Positions 8,561-17,900 of a stretch of DNA of 64,000 nucleotides are shown here, one piece after another (position 1 is the stretch's first letter; the number at the start of each line of letters is the position of its first letter). The notes under the pieces were generated by a model that did no database searches, was not told where the DNA came from, and saw nothing but the letters and a program-made list of their open reading frames with translations. The stretch covers positions 1 to 64,000 of the forward strand of contig JBHJGS010000003.1 in assembly GCA_050331575.1 (NCBI GenBank), read 5' to 3'. The translations under genes were made by a program, and so were the position numbers. Source of the DNA: JBHJGS01 sp050331575. GTDB lineage: Bacteria > Pseudomonadota > Alphaproteobacteria > Sphingomonadales > Rhodothalassiaceae.

Positions 8561-9826
8561 TTATGCGCTGGGACGGGCCTCGTCCCGGCGGTCAGCATAG
8601 ATATAATATGGCTTGCCGCGCCCCTCGATGACGTCGTCATTGACAACGACCTCTTCCACCCCGCTCAGGGACGGCAATTCGAACATGGTTTCCAGCAGGA
8701 TCGATTCCATGATCGACCGCAGGCCCCGCGCACCGGTTTTGCGCGCAATCGCCCGACGCGCCACCGCCCCCAGGGCATCATCGGTGAAGGTCAAAGACAC
8801 GCCTTCCATCTGGAACAGCCGCTGATACTGCTTCAGCAAGGCGTTCTTCGGCGTGGACAAGATCTCCACCAGAGCCGCCTCGTCCAGGTCGGTCAGGGTC
8901 GCGATCACCGGCAGACGGCCGACGAACTCGGGGATCAGGCCGAATTTCAGCAAATCTTCCGGCTCGCTTTCCATCAGAAGTTCGCCGGTCTGGCGTTCGT
9001 CGGGCGCTGTCACCTTGGCACCGAAGCCCATCTGCTTGCCCTGCAGCCGGTCGGCGATGATCTTCTCCAGCCCGGCAAAGGCGCCGCCGCAGATGAACAA
9101 GATGTTGGTGGTGTCGACCTGCAGAAACTCCTGCTGGGGATGCTTGCGCCCACCCTGCGGCGGCACCGACGCCACCGTGCCTTCCATAATCTTCAACAGC
9201 GCCTGCTGAACGCCCTCACCGGAGACATCCCGGGTGATCGACGGATTATCAGATTTACGGCTGATCTTATCGACCTCGTCGATATAAACGATGCCGCGCT
9301 GCGCCCGCTCGACATTATAGTCCGCCGCCTGCAGCAGCTTCAGGATGATATTCTCCACATCCTCGCCGACATAGCCGGCCTCGGTCAACGTGGTGGCATC
9401 GGCCATGGTGAAGGGCACGTCGAGGATCCGCGCCAGCGTCTGCGCCAGCAGCGTCTTGCCGCAGCCGGTCGGCCCGACCAGCAGGATGTTGGACTTGGCC
9501 AGCTCCACATCGCTGTTCTTCTGGGCGTGATTCAACCGCTTATAATGATTGTGAACAGCGACGGAGAGCACGCGCTTGGCTCGGTCCTGACCGATCACAT
9601 AATCGTTCAGAACATCGAGGATCTGCTGCGGGCTGGGCACGCCATCGCCGGATTTGACCAGCGCGTTCTTGCTTTCCTCCCGGATGATATCGGTGCACAA
9701 CTCCACGCATTCATCGCAGATGAACACCGTCGGTCCGGCAATCAGCTTGCGCACTTCGTGCTGGCTTTTGCCGCAGAAGGAGCAATACAGGGTGTTCTTG
9801 GAATCGCCGCCGCTCAGTTTGGTCAT
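8561..9826 (-). CDS. clpX: ATP-dependent Clp protease ATP-binding subunit ClpX
   Basis: ClpX is the hexameric unfoldase that recognises tagged or regulatory substrates and threads them into ClpP. The 421-residue protein has the N-terminal zinc-binding domain with Cys15, Cys18, Cys37 and Cys40. It also has AAA+ Walker A GPTGCGKT (about 117-124), Walker B IVYIDEVDKI, and the pore and sensor regions expected of the family. The clpP gene is 166 bases upstream and lon 133 bases downstream on the same strand. In many Alphaproteobacteria ClpXP controls the cell cycle through regulators such as CtrA; this is family knowledge, not seen here. Confidence 0.98.
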   Translation of the reverse strand: MTKLSGGDSKNTLYCSFCGKSQHEVRKLIAGPTVFICDECVELCTDIIREESKNALVKSGDGVPSPQQILDVLNDYVIGQDRAKRVLSVAVHNHYKRLNHAQKNSDVELAKSNILLVGPTGCGKTLLAQTLARILDVPFTMADATTLTEAGYVGEDVENIILKLLQAADYNVERAQRGIVYIDEVDKISRKSDNPSITRDVSGEGVQQALLKIMEGTVASVPPQGGRKHPQQEFLQVDTTNILFICGGAFAGLEKIIADRLQGKQMGFGAKVTAPDERQTGELLMESEPEDLLKFGLIPEFVGRLPVIATLTDLDEAALVEILSTPKNALLKQYQRLFQMEGVSLTFTDDALGAVARRAIARKTGARGLRSIMESILLETMFELPSLSGVEEVVVNDDVIEGRGKPYYIYADRRDEARPSA

Positions 9827-9992
9827 CTCTCAACTCGCCACGCTTCGGGTTCCCGGTCCTCAAGCCGCCGGGAACGCATAAGGTAGACGCCTGGGCCCGT
9901 CGGCACAAGCCGCAGCTTGGACCCTCAAAACAAGTTCAAGAGCCAGGCCCGGTTTTAAGCCGAGTGCAGCCCCTGCGGGATCCGTTCGGCCC

Positions 9993-10625
9993 TCAGGGCT
10001 GGGGCCGATCCTCCTCCGGCCGTCGCTCGAAGACCTCATCGATCAGACCGAACCCCTGGGCTTCTTCGGCATCCATGAAGCGGTCGCGTTCCAGCGCCGC
10101 CTCGATTTCGGTCAGTGTGCGCCCAGTGTGCTTGACGTAAAGTGAATTTATCCGGTCGCGTTGCTTCAGGATTTCGCGGGCCTGGATCTCGATATCCGTG
10201 GCCTGGCCGCGCCCGCCGCCGGAGGGCTGATGCACCAGCATGCGCGAATGCGGCAGGGCATAGCGCTGACCGGGTTCGCCACCGGCAAGCAGCAGCGCCG
10301 CGGCCGACGCCGCCTGGCCGACGCACAAGGTCGCGACTTTGGGCCGCACATATTGCATGGTGTCGTAGATCGCCAGGCCCGCGGTGACATAGCCGCCCGG
10401 TGAATTGATATAAAAGGCGATATCCTTCTTCGGATTGTCCGCCTCCAACCATAGCAGCTGAGCGGTCACCAGGCTGGCGACATGATCGTTGATGCCGCCG
10501 GTCAGGAAGATGATCCGCTCCTTCAGCAGCCGGGAATAGATGTCATACGAACGTTCGCCGCGGTTGGTCTGTTCCACCACCACGGGAACCAGCGTGTTGT
10601 TGTAGACTTCGAAAATGTCGCTCAT
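9993..10625 (-). CDS. clpP: ATP-dependent Clp protease proteolytic subunit
   Basis: This is the tetradecameric serine peptidase chamber that works with ClpX (next gene). The 210-residue protein begins MSDIFEVYNNTLVPVVVEQT. It carries the catalytic triad Ser107 (in GQAASAAA), His132 (in MLVHQPSGG) and Asp181 (in ERDRFMD). The frame stays open far upstream, but no conserved ClpP sequence precedes the ATG at 10625, so that start is chosen. The gene lies between tig and clpX in the canonical tig-clpP-clpX-lon order. Confidence 0.97.
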   Translation of the reverse strand: MSDIFEVYNNTLVPVVVEQTNRGERSYDIYSRLLKERIIFLTGGINDHVASLVTAQLLWLEADNPKKDIAFYINSPGGYVTAGLAIYDTMQYVRPKVATLCVGQAASAAALLLAGGEPGQRYALPHSRMLVHQPSGGGRGQATDIEIQAREILKQRDRINSLYVKHTGRTLTEIEAALERDRFMDAEEAQGFGLIDEVFERRPEEDRPQP

Positions 10626-10773
10626 CACCTGGGCCGGAACATGGAAAGGACACGAAGACTGAGCACCGACACCCGGTCGGGGTCGCGGTGCCGGCGGGGC
10701 GGCGGCTCGGCGCCAGAGGCCGACCACAATCCTGAAGGAAGGATATAAGCAGCCGCCGCCGTTGACACCAGCC

Positions 10774-12141
10774 TTAGTCGGCGGCGGGCTCTTCGTCCAG
10801 AGCCTCAAACTGGGCTCGAAGCTCCTCCCGGCTGACCGGCTCGTCGCTGACGTTGCCCTGCTCCAGGATGAAGTCGACCACCTTGTCCTCATAGATCGGC
10901 GCACGCAGCTGGGCGCGGGCTTGTTCATTGTTCTGATAGAACTCAAACACCTCGCGCTCCTGCCCAGGGTAGCGCTGCACCTCTTCCATGATTTTGCGGT
11001 TCAGATCGTCTCGGCTGATCTTGACCTCATGCACGGTGCCCAATTCGGACAGCAGCAGGCCAAGACGAACCCGCCGCTCGGCGATCTGGCGATACTCCTC
11101 GCGCTCCTCTTCGGCCGGCTCGGTCATCGCCTCCAGCTCTTCCTGCGTCTTTTCCCCGGACCGCAGCATATCCTGGCGCACCTGCGACCAGATTTGCTGA
11201 TACTCCATCTCCACCATGCCTTCCGGCACGGCGAAATCGAAGCCTTCGGCCAGGGCATCCAACAAGCGTCGCTTGACAATGGCACGCGACAGCTGCGCGT
11301 CTTCCGCAGCAATTTGCGTGCGCACCGCCTGCTTCAACGCATCAAGCGACTCCAGCCCGAGATTCTTTGCCAGATCATCATCGATCGCCGGCTTAACGGC
11401 CGTCTGCACCTTTTTCACCGAAACCGAGAATTCGGCGTCTTTGCCAGCCAATTCCGTGGCCCGATAGTCCTCCGGAAAGGTCACCGACACGGTGCGGTCC
11501 TCGCCGCCCTTGACGCCGACCAACTGGTCCTCAAAGCCTTGAATGAGATTGCCCGAGCCGAGAACGATCTGAGCATCCTGACCGGCCCCGCCGGCAAAGG
11601 GTTCCCCGTCGATCCGGCCTTCAAAATCCATCACCACGGCGTCGCCCATCTCAGCGGTCTTATCCTCCGCGGCATCTTCAAAGCGCGTCTGCTGCTCAAC
11701 GAGGCGGTCGAGATAGGCATCGATGTCCGCGTCGGACACCTCCACCACCGGCCGCGACAACGCCGGCGCTTCGAACCCATCCACATCGATCACCGGCAGG
11801 ATCTCGGCGTCGACGACATATTCCACCGGTGCATCCAAGGGGGCATTCTCATCCGGATCGATATCGATGCGCGGCTGCAGCGCCGGACGCTCTTGGCGGT
11901 CGCGGAACAGCTGCTCGGTATGGTCGTTGATCGCGTCTTCAATCGCCTTGGACCGGGCGCGCTGACCGTGCAGTTGCTTGAGCAGAGACAGCGGCGCCTT
12001 GCCGGGCCGGAATCCCTTCATCGGCACGGTGCGCCCAAAATCCTGCAATATCATGTCGATGCGGCCGGCGATCTCATCCGACTCCAGGGTGACCTTGTAT
12101 TCGCGCCGGAGCCCCTCGCTCTTCAAAACTTCCACTTGCAT
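10774..12141 (-). CDS. tig: Trigger factor (ribosome-associated chaperone and peptidyl-prolyl isomerase)
   Basis: This 455-residue chaperone binds the ribosome exit tunnel and folds nascent chains. The N-terminal ribosome-binding domain contains the signature GFRPGKAPLSLL near residues 43-54. The FKBP-type isomerase domain follows around 160-250 (VVMDFEGRIDGEPFAGG), and the helical C-terminal arm domain ends in an acidic tail. The open frame continues upstream into the tRNA-Leu gene. The ATG at 12141 (MQVEVLKSEGLRREYKV) matches the family start. It is the first gene of the proteostasis cluster, 148 bases upstream of clpP. Confidence 0.97.
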   Translation of the reverse strand: MQVEVLKSEGLRREYKVTLESDEIAGRIDMILQDFGRTVPMKGFRPGKAPLSLLKQLHGQRARSKAIEDAINDHTEQLFRDRQERPALQPRIDIDPDENAPLDAPVEYVVDAEILPVIDVDGFEAPALSRPVVEVSDADIDAYLDRLVEQQTRFEDAAEDKTAEMGDAVVMDFEGRIDGEPFAGGAGQDAQIVLGSGNLIQGFEDQLVGVKGGEDRTVSVTFPEDYRATELAGKDAEFSVSVKKVQTAVKPAIDDDLAKNLGLESLDALKQAVRTQIAAEDAQLSRAIVKRRLLDALAEGFDFAVPEGMVEMEYQQIWSQVRQDMLRSGEKTQEELEAMTEPAEEEREEYRQIAERRVRLGLLLSELGTVHEVKISRDDLNRKIMEEVQRYPGQEREVFEFYQNNEQARAQLRAPIYEDKVVDFILEQGNVSDEPVSREELRAQFEALDEEPAAD

Positions 12142-12169
12142 CAATATCGTCCAAACCGTTTCTTGTATC

Positions 12170-12255
12170 TGGTGCGGGCGGAGGGACTTGAACCCCCACG
12201 TCACAAGGACACCAGAACCTAAATCTGGCGCGTCTACCAGTTCCGCCACGCCCGC
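12170..12255 (-). tRNA. tRNA-Leu (anticodon TAG)
   Basis: The minus strand gives an 86-base class II tRNA with a long variable arm. The acceptor stem GCGGGCG pairs with CGCCCGC, and the anticodon stem CCAGA/TCTGG encloses TTTAGGT with anticodon TAG. The T-arm has GGTTCAAGTCC, and genomic CCA is present. It reads CUN leucine codons. It lies immediately upstream of tig. Confidence 0.94.
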
Positions 12256-12297
12256 CAAGTCCCGTGAAGGCCGGCTCTATATCACAGCAAATCGAAA

Positions 12298-13800
12298 TTA
12301 CCAGCGCGATCGACGGGCGGCCTGACGCCATTTTGATCGTGCTTGCGGCAGGGCCGGCAGCAGATCCTCCGCGATGAGCCCTTCACCGAATTCAGCAGCT
12401 GCCAGCCGGTGCAGCCGCACCCCGATCGCCGCCGCCGCCCCGCCCGGCACGCCCTGGGCCAGCAAGCCGCCGATGAGGCCGGCCAGAACGTCACCGGTGC
12501 CCGCGGTGGCAAGGTGGGGCAGCGGGTGATAATCGATGACCGCATCGCCGGTAGGATCGGCAATGATGGTGGCGGCCCCCTTCAGCACCACCACCGCGCC
12601 GGACCGGTGTGCAGCCTGGCGCACCGCCGCCAGCCGGTCCTCGGTGTCGATGCCGAACAGCCGGGCGAATTCGCCGTCATGAGGCGTCAAGACATGGTTG
12701 GCGTGCAGCCGCTCGAACAGCATGTCCGGCGCATCGGCGAAACTGGTCAGCGCATCGGCATCCAGCACCGCCGTCGGCGCCCGCTCCAGAAGTATCAGCG
12801 CGCGCTGGCGTGTGCGCGCGCCGCGGCCCGCCCCCGGACCGTAGACAAGGCAGCGGACGCGCGGATCCTCCAGAAAATCCGCCAGCGCGGCGTCATCCTC
12901 GATCGGCCGCACCATCACCGTGGTCTGGCTCGCTGCCTGGATGGCATAGCTGTCCGCCGGGGTCGCCAGGGTAACCAGGCCCGCACCCGCGCGCAGGGCA
13001 GCGCCGGCTGCCAGCCGCGCCGCGCCCAGAAACGGCGCCCCGCCGCCCACCACCACCGCGTGGCCGCGACGATATTTGTGGTCGTCCGGCCCGGCGACCG
13101 GCCAGTCCGCGGCAAACAGCGCCGGCGCATTGTCCGCCAGCACCGGCGCCGGCGGGCCCAGGGCTGCGGGATCAAGCCCGATGCGGCGCACATGCACGCG
13201 GCCGCTGTGCAGGGCGCCGGGCAACAGCCGATGGCCGGGCTTGGCGCGCTCGAAGGTCACGGTGTCCTCGGCCTGAAACGCCGTGCCGCGCCTCTTGCCG
13301 GTGTCCCCGTCTATGCCGGAGGGAATGTCGATGGCGATGCGCCGCGCGGCTCGATCATTGGCCGCCCGCAGCAGGGTGGCCGCAAGGCCGTCCACGTCCC
13401 GGCTGAGCCCGGCGCCGAACAGACCGTCCAGGATCACCGCCGCCCCGTCCAGAAGGTCCGGTTGAAAGGCAGCAAGCGCGCTGCCCCACACGGCCGCGGC
13501 CCGGGCCGCATCGCCGGAGAGCCGATTGCTGTCGACCAGGCACGCCAGGCGCACCTCCCGACCGGCGCGGCGCAGCATGTCAGCGACGACAAACGCATCC
13601 CCGCCATTGTTGCCGGGGCCGGCCAGCACCGCCACTGGCCCGGTCTGGGCGCATGCCATCACGCACTCAGCGACAGCCGCGGCGGCGTTTTGCATCAGGT
13701 GAAAGCTGTCCGTGCCGGCGGCGATCGTGGCCTGATCCGCGCGCGCCATCTCAGCCGGGGTCAGCAGGCGCGCAGGCGTATCGACAGGCAAGCGCAGCAT
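12298..13800 (-). CDS. nnr: Bifunctional NAD(P)H-hydrate epimerase / ADP-dependent (S)-NAD(P)H-hydrate dehydratase
   Basis: This metabolite-repair enzyme restores NADH and NADPH damaged by hydration. The 500-residue protein fuses two domains. The YjeF_N epimerase domain at residues 1-215 has GPGNNGGDAF at 61-70. The carbohydrate-kinase-like dehydratase domain occupies about 230-490, with the GTGDVLAG signature near 433-440. Fusion is the usual bacterial arrangement. The ATG at 13800 gives a normal N-terminus (RLLTPAEMARAD). It lies between tRNA-His and tRNA-Leu on the same strand as both. Confidence 0.95.
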   Translation of the reverse strand: MLRLPVDTPARLLTPAEMARADQATIAAGTDSFHLMQNAAAAVAECVMACAQTGPVAVLAGPGNNGGDAFVVADMLRRAGREVRLACLVDSNRLSGDAARAAAVWGSALAAFQPDLLDGAAVILDGLFGAGLSRDVDGLAATLLRAANDRAARRIAIDIPSGIDGDTGKRRGTAFQAEDTVTFERAKPGHRLLPGALHSGRVHVRRIGLDPAALGPPAPVLADNAPALFAADWPVAGPDDHKYRRGHAVVVGGGAPFLGAARLAAGAALRAGAGLVTLATPADSYAIQAASQTTVMVRPIEDDAALADFLEDPRVRCLVYGPGAGRGARTRQRALILLERAPTAVLDADALTSFADAPDMLFERLHANHVLTPHDGEFARLFGIDTEDRLAAVRQAAHRSGAVVVLKGAATIIADPTGDAVIDYHPLPHLATAGTGDVLAGLIGGLLAQGVPGGAAAAIGVRLHRLAAAEFGEGLIAEDLLPALPQARSKWRQAARRSRW

Positions 13801-13845
13801 GGGTGCTCGGACAGCTGAGGATCGGATAGCCGAGGATCAGTTAGC

Positions 13846-13923
13846 TGGGGCGAGCGACGGGACTTGAACCCGCAACCTCTGGTACCACAAACCAGCGCTC
13901 TAACCGGTTGAGCTACGCCCGCC
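13846..13923 (-). tRNA. tRNA-His (anticodon GTG)
   Basis: The minus strand encodes a full cloverleaf. GCGGGCG pairs with CGCTCGC (one G-U), there is a D-arm with AGCTCAACCGGTTAGAGC, and the anticodon stem CTGGT/ACCAG encloses loop TTGTGGT with anticodon GTG. A genome-encoded extra G at position -1 (13923) and discriminator C are both tRNA-His identity features. Genomic CCA is present (13846-13848). Confidence 0.94.
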
Positions 13924-14008
13924 ATCGCGTCAAGGGCGAACGGAATGTCATGGGCCGGGCTCAGCGTCAAGCGCCGCGGCGGACTTCACCGCGATTTGAC
14001 GGCCCTCG

Positions 14009-14041
14009 CCCCTGCGCGGCCCCTGGGCGGCCCCTGCGCGG
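14009..14041. repeat. Three tandem 11-bp GC-rich repeats
   Basis: Bases 14009-14019, 14020-14030 and 14031-14041 read CCCCTGCGCGG, CCCCTGGGCGG and CCCCTGCGCGG. They lie in the 284-base spacer between tRNA-His and the msrA stop, which carries no gene I can support. No function is visible. Confidence 0.6.
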
Positions 14042-14123
14042 CGCCGGCCAGTGGCCAGCCGATCCGGCCCGAGACGGGCAACGAGAACAATATCTGATCG
14101 ATCGGACTCGCTGTGCGGTACCC

Positions 14124-14194
14124 ATTGGTCCGATAAGATTGCTCAGTCCCTCGACGGCGGGCATGGTTATCGGACCAATCGCGATCGCGATTGG
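14124..14194. repeat. Interlocking inverted repeats downstream of msrA
   Basis: A 13-bp perfect inverted repeat (ATTGGTCCGATAA at 14124-14136; TTATCGGACCAAT at 14167-14179) overlaps a 20-bp perfect palindrome CCAATCGCGATCGCGATTGG (14175-14194). The three CCAAT/ATTGG arms allow mutually exclusive hairpins. The structure starts 14 bases after the msrA stop on the minus strand and has no T-run, so it could protect or terminate the msrA transcript or bind a protein. Confidence 0.6.
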
Positions 14195-14207
14195 CCGGAT
14201 ACCGGCC

Positions 14208-14747
14208 CTAGGCTGCCTGGCTTTTCAGCAGATGCCGGAATTTCTGACGCGCTTTGGCAAGCTTCGGCGCCACCACGGCCATGCAATAGGGTTGGTGCGG
14301 GTTCTTCTTCAGATAATCCTGATGATAATCCTCCGCCGGCCAGAAATCGCCTGCCGGCGACACGTCGGTGACCACCGGGCTGTCCCAAATCTGCTTGGCG
14401 CGCTCCAGGGCGGCGTATGCGGCCTCGGCCTGCGCATCAGAATAGGTGAAAATCGCGGAGCGATATTGCGTGCCGACATCGGCGCCCTGCCGGTTCAACT
14501 GCGTCGGGTCGTGGGTTGCCAAATGAATGTCAAGCAGCTGATCATAGCTCACCTGGTCCGGGTCGAAGCTCAGTTGGACCACCTCGGCATGCCCGGTGGT
14601 GCCGGTGCACACCTGGCTGTAGGACGGGTCAGCCACGTTGCCGCCCATATAGCCGGACACCGCGGCATGGACGCCGCAAACATCCCTGAAAATCGCTTCG
14701 GTACACCAGAAACAGCCGCCGCCGAACACCGCTACCTGCTGCGCCAT
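14208..14747 (-). CDS. msrA: Peptide methionine sulfoxide reductase MsrA
   Basis: MsrA reduces methionine-S-sulfoxide in proteins and free methionine, repairing oxidative damage. The 179-residue protein carries the catalytic motif GGGCFWC at residues 9-15 (nucleophile Cys12), the GYMGG segment and the YHQDYLKKNP signature near the C-terminus. The frame remains open for more than 3.5 kb further upstream, antisense to the oxidoreductase gene. That region shows no MsrA or other recognisable protein. The ATG at 14747 is fixed by the MAQQVAVFGGGCFW start. The gene diverges from the indolepyruvate oxidoreductase gene. Confidence 0.96.
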   Translation of the reverse strand: MAQQVAVFGGGCFWCTEAIFRDVCGVHAAVSGYMGGNVADPSYSQVCTGTTGHAEVVQLSFDPDQVSYDQLLDIHLATHDPTQLNRQGADVGTQYRSAIFTYSDAQAEAAYAALERAKQIWDSPVVTDVSPAGDFWPAEDYHQDYLKKNPHQPYCMAVVAPKLAKARQKFRHLLKSQAA

Positions 14748-14933
14748 ATCGCTTCCCTTTTCTGATTGGCTTATCGGTCCATCTGAAACGCATATAGGGC
14801 GAGGCGGAGCCAAGCTGAAGAGCATGATCCGCGCAGATCGTGCTGCGGTGCCCAATCTTTTAAAAAATGACAACAATATGAATGGCGGATGTTGCGCGCC
14901 TGTGAAAGAAAGCAAGCCAATTTCAGCCCGTCT

Positions 14934-14948
14934 CTGGCATAGTGCCAG
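14934..14948. promoter_or_regulatory. Possible operator upstream of the indolepyruvate oxidoreductase gene
   Basis: CTGGCA-TAG-TGCCAG is a perfect 6+3+6 inverted repeat, 52 bases before the ATG of the divergently transcribed oxidoreductase. Position and symmetry suit a dimeric repressor or activator. The regulator is unknown. Confidence 0.4.
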
Positions 14949-14999
14949 CCAATGAGCAGCGGCTGACAGCCCCCTCCCCCTCAGGAGCAGACGCGTCTG

Positions 15000-17900
15000 A
15001 TGTATATGCAAAAGGTCACCTTGGACGACAAATACACGGCCAAGCGCGGCCGGGTCTTCCTCAATGGCATGCAGGCGCTGACCCGCCTGCCGATCGTCCA
15101 GCGCTGGCGCGATCAGGCGGCCGGCCACAACACGGCGGGCTTCATTTCCGGCTATCGCGGCTCTCCCCTGGGCGGCTATGATTTGGAACTGATGCGGGCG
15201 AAAAAATATCTCGACCCGCTGACCATCCATTTCGAGCCGGGCCTGAATGAGGATCTGGCCGCCACCGCGGTGTGGGGCAGCCAGCAGGTCAATCTGTCCG
15301 ACAAGGCCAAATATGACGGCGTGTTCGGCATCTGGTACGGCAAGGGCCCCGGTGTCGACCGCTCGATGGACGTGTTCAAGCACGCCAATGCCGCCGGGAC
15401 CTCGCCTTTGGGCGGTGTTCTGGCTATCGCCGGCGATGATCACGGCGCCAAATCCTCCACCCTGCCGCATCAGACCGAGCACAATTTCATGGCCGCGATG
15501 ATGCCGGTGCTCTATCCCGCAGGCGTCGCCGAATATGTTGAATACGGCCTGCTGGGCCTGGCCATGTCCCGCTTCACCGGCGCCTGGGTGGCGTTCAAGG
15601 CGGTCGGCGACACCGCGGACACGTCCGCCACCGTCGACCTGGCCGCAGAACGGCGGGAATTCGTCATCCCCAGCGATTTCGAGATGCCGGCGGACGGCCT
15701 GCATATCCGCTGGCCCGATCCCTGGCGCGGCCAGGATACCCGGCTGCAGCGCTACAAGGGCTTTGCCGCCCATGCCTTCGCGCGCGCCAACGGCATCGAC
15801 CGCATGGTGTTCGATAGCCCCAATCCCAAGCTGGGCATCATCACCACGGGCAAGGCCTATCTCGACGTGCGCCAGGCGCTGTCGGAAATGGGCATTGACG
15901 AAGCCAAGGCGCGCGAAATCGGCCTGAGGCTTTACAAGGTGGGCATGGTCTGGCCGCTGGAGCCGGACGGCGTGCGCACCTTTGCCCAAGGCCTGGACGA
16001 GATCCTGGTGGTCGAAGAAAAGCGCGAAATGATCGAACACCAGGTCATGCAGCAGCTTTACAATTGGACCGAGGCCAACCGCCCGCGTGTGGTCGGCAAA
16101 TATGACGATAAGGGCCGCTGGCTGCTGTCGCCGGACAATGAGCTGGATGTCGGCCTGGTGGCGCATGCCATCGCCAGCCGCTTGGCGGAGCATTACGACG
16201 ATCCCGACATCCGCCAGCGCCTGGCCTATTTCAACGAACGCAAATCGGCCAACGAGGTCTATGAGCCGCCGATCGACCGCAAGGCCTATTTCTGCTCCGG
16301 CTGCCCGCACAACAGCTCCACCAAGGTGCCAGAAGGCAGCCGCGCGCTGGCCGGCATCGGCTGCCACATCATGGCGATCAACATGGATCGCGACAATGAG
16401 CTGTTTACCCAGATGGGCGGGGAAGGCGTGCCCTGGATCGGCCAGGCGCCGTTCACCGAGGAACGCCATGTCTTCGTCAATCTGGGCGATGGCACCTACA
16501 CCCATTCCGGCCTTCTGGCGATCCGCGCGGCGGTCGCTGCCAAGGTGAATGTCACCTACAAAATCCTTTACAATGACGCCGTGGCGATGACCGGTGGCCA
16601 GCAGGCCGAAGGCGCACTGGATGTGCCCTCGATCGCGCATCAGTTGGTGGCGGAGGGGGCCAAGACGGTGGTCATCGCCTCGGAGCGGCCGGAGATCTAC
16701 GCCCAGGCCAATCTGCCCGCCGGCGTGGAGGTGCATCATCGTGACATGCTGATGCCGCTGCAGACCGAGCTGAAGCAGACCCCGGGCGTCACCGCCTTGA
16801 TCTATGATCAAACCTGCGCCGCGGAAAAGCGCCGCCGGCGCAAGCGCGGCCTGATGGAGGATCCGGACAAGCGGGTGATCATCAATGATCTGGTCTGCGA
16901 AGGCTGCGGCGACTGTTCGGTGCAATCCAATTGCGTGTCCGTCGAGCCGCTGGAAACCGAATTCGGCCGCAAGCGCCAGATCAACCAGTCCAGCTGCAAC
17001 AAGGATTTCTCCTGCCTGAAGGGCTTCTGCCCGTCCTTCGTCACCGTTCAAGGCGGCAAATTGCGCAAGTCCGCCGCGGCCAAAGGCGAGGCGCTGCCAC
17101 AGGTGCCCCAACCCCAGATCGGCACGCTGGGTGAGGAATATAATGTCCTGGTCACCGGCATCGGCGGCACCGGCGTGCTCACCGTCGGCGCGCTGCTCGG
17201 CATGGCCGCGCATCTGGACGGCAAGTCCAGCCAGATTCTGGACATGACCGGTCTGGCGCAGAAGGGCGGCGCCGTGCTCAGCCATGTGCGCCTGTCCGCC
17301 CAGGAGCGGTTCGAGCGCAGTCCCAAGATCATCACCGGCGCCACCGACCTTTTGCTGGCCTGTGATAGCGTGGTCGCCGCCGGCAAGGATGCCATCCATG
17401 CCCTGGCCAAGCGGCGCACCCGCGCGGTGGTCAACACCACGCTCGCGCCGACCAGCGATTTCGTCCGTCACAAGGATATCGATTTCCGCGAAGCCTCGGT
17501 GCAGAAGGCGATTGCGGAGCGCACCCTGGAGCCGCATCGCCATCTGGTCGATGCCGCGGAGGTCGCCACCGCCCTGCTGGGCGATGCGATCGCCACGAAC
17601 ATTTTCATGATGGGCTATGCCTGGCAGAAGGGCTATATTCCGCTCAGTTTCGAGGCGATCGATCGGGCCATCGAGCTGAACCGCGTGGCGGTGGACGCCA
17701 ACCGGGCCGCGTTCCACTGGGGCCGGGTCGCCGCCCACGACCCCGCGCAGGTCGAGGCGCTGGTCGCAGAGGCCCGCTCCAGCCGCACCGAACCGCCGGC
17801 ACAAACCCTGGAAGAACGGATCGACCGCCGCGCGGCGTTTCTGGCGGATTACCAAGTTGCCGCCCTGGCCGACCGCTATCGATCCTTGGTGGCGCGGGTG

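Noticed and set aside
10762..12222. Long plus-strand open frame antisense to trigger factor, spanning tRNA-Leu
   Set aside because: The opposite strand encodes an unmistakable trigger factor and a tRNA. The antisense product is low-complexity His/Arg/Leu sequence with no motif.
12343..13818. 491-codon plus-strand frame opposite the NAD(P)H-hydrate repair gene
   Set aside because: Arg/His/Gly-rich shadow of a gene with clear YjeF and dehydratase motifs on the other strand.
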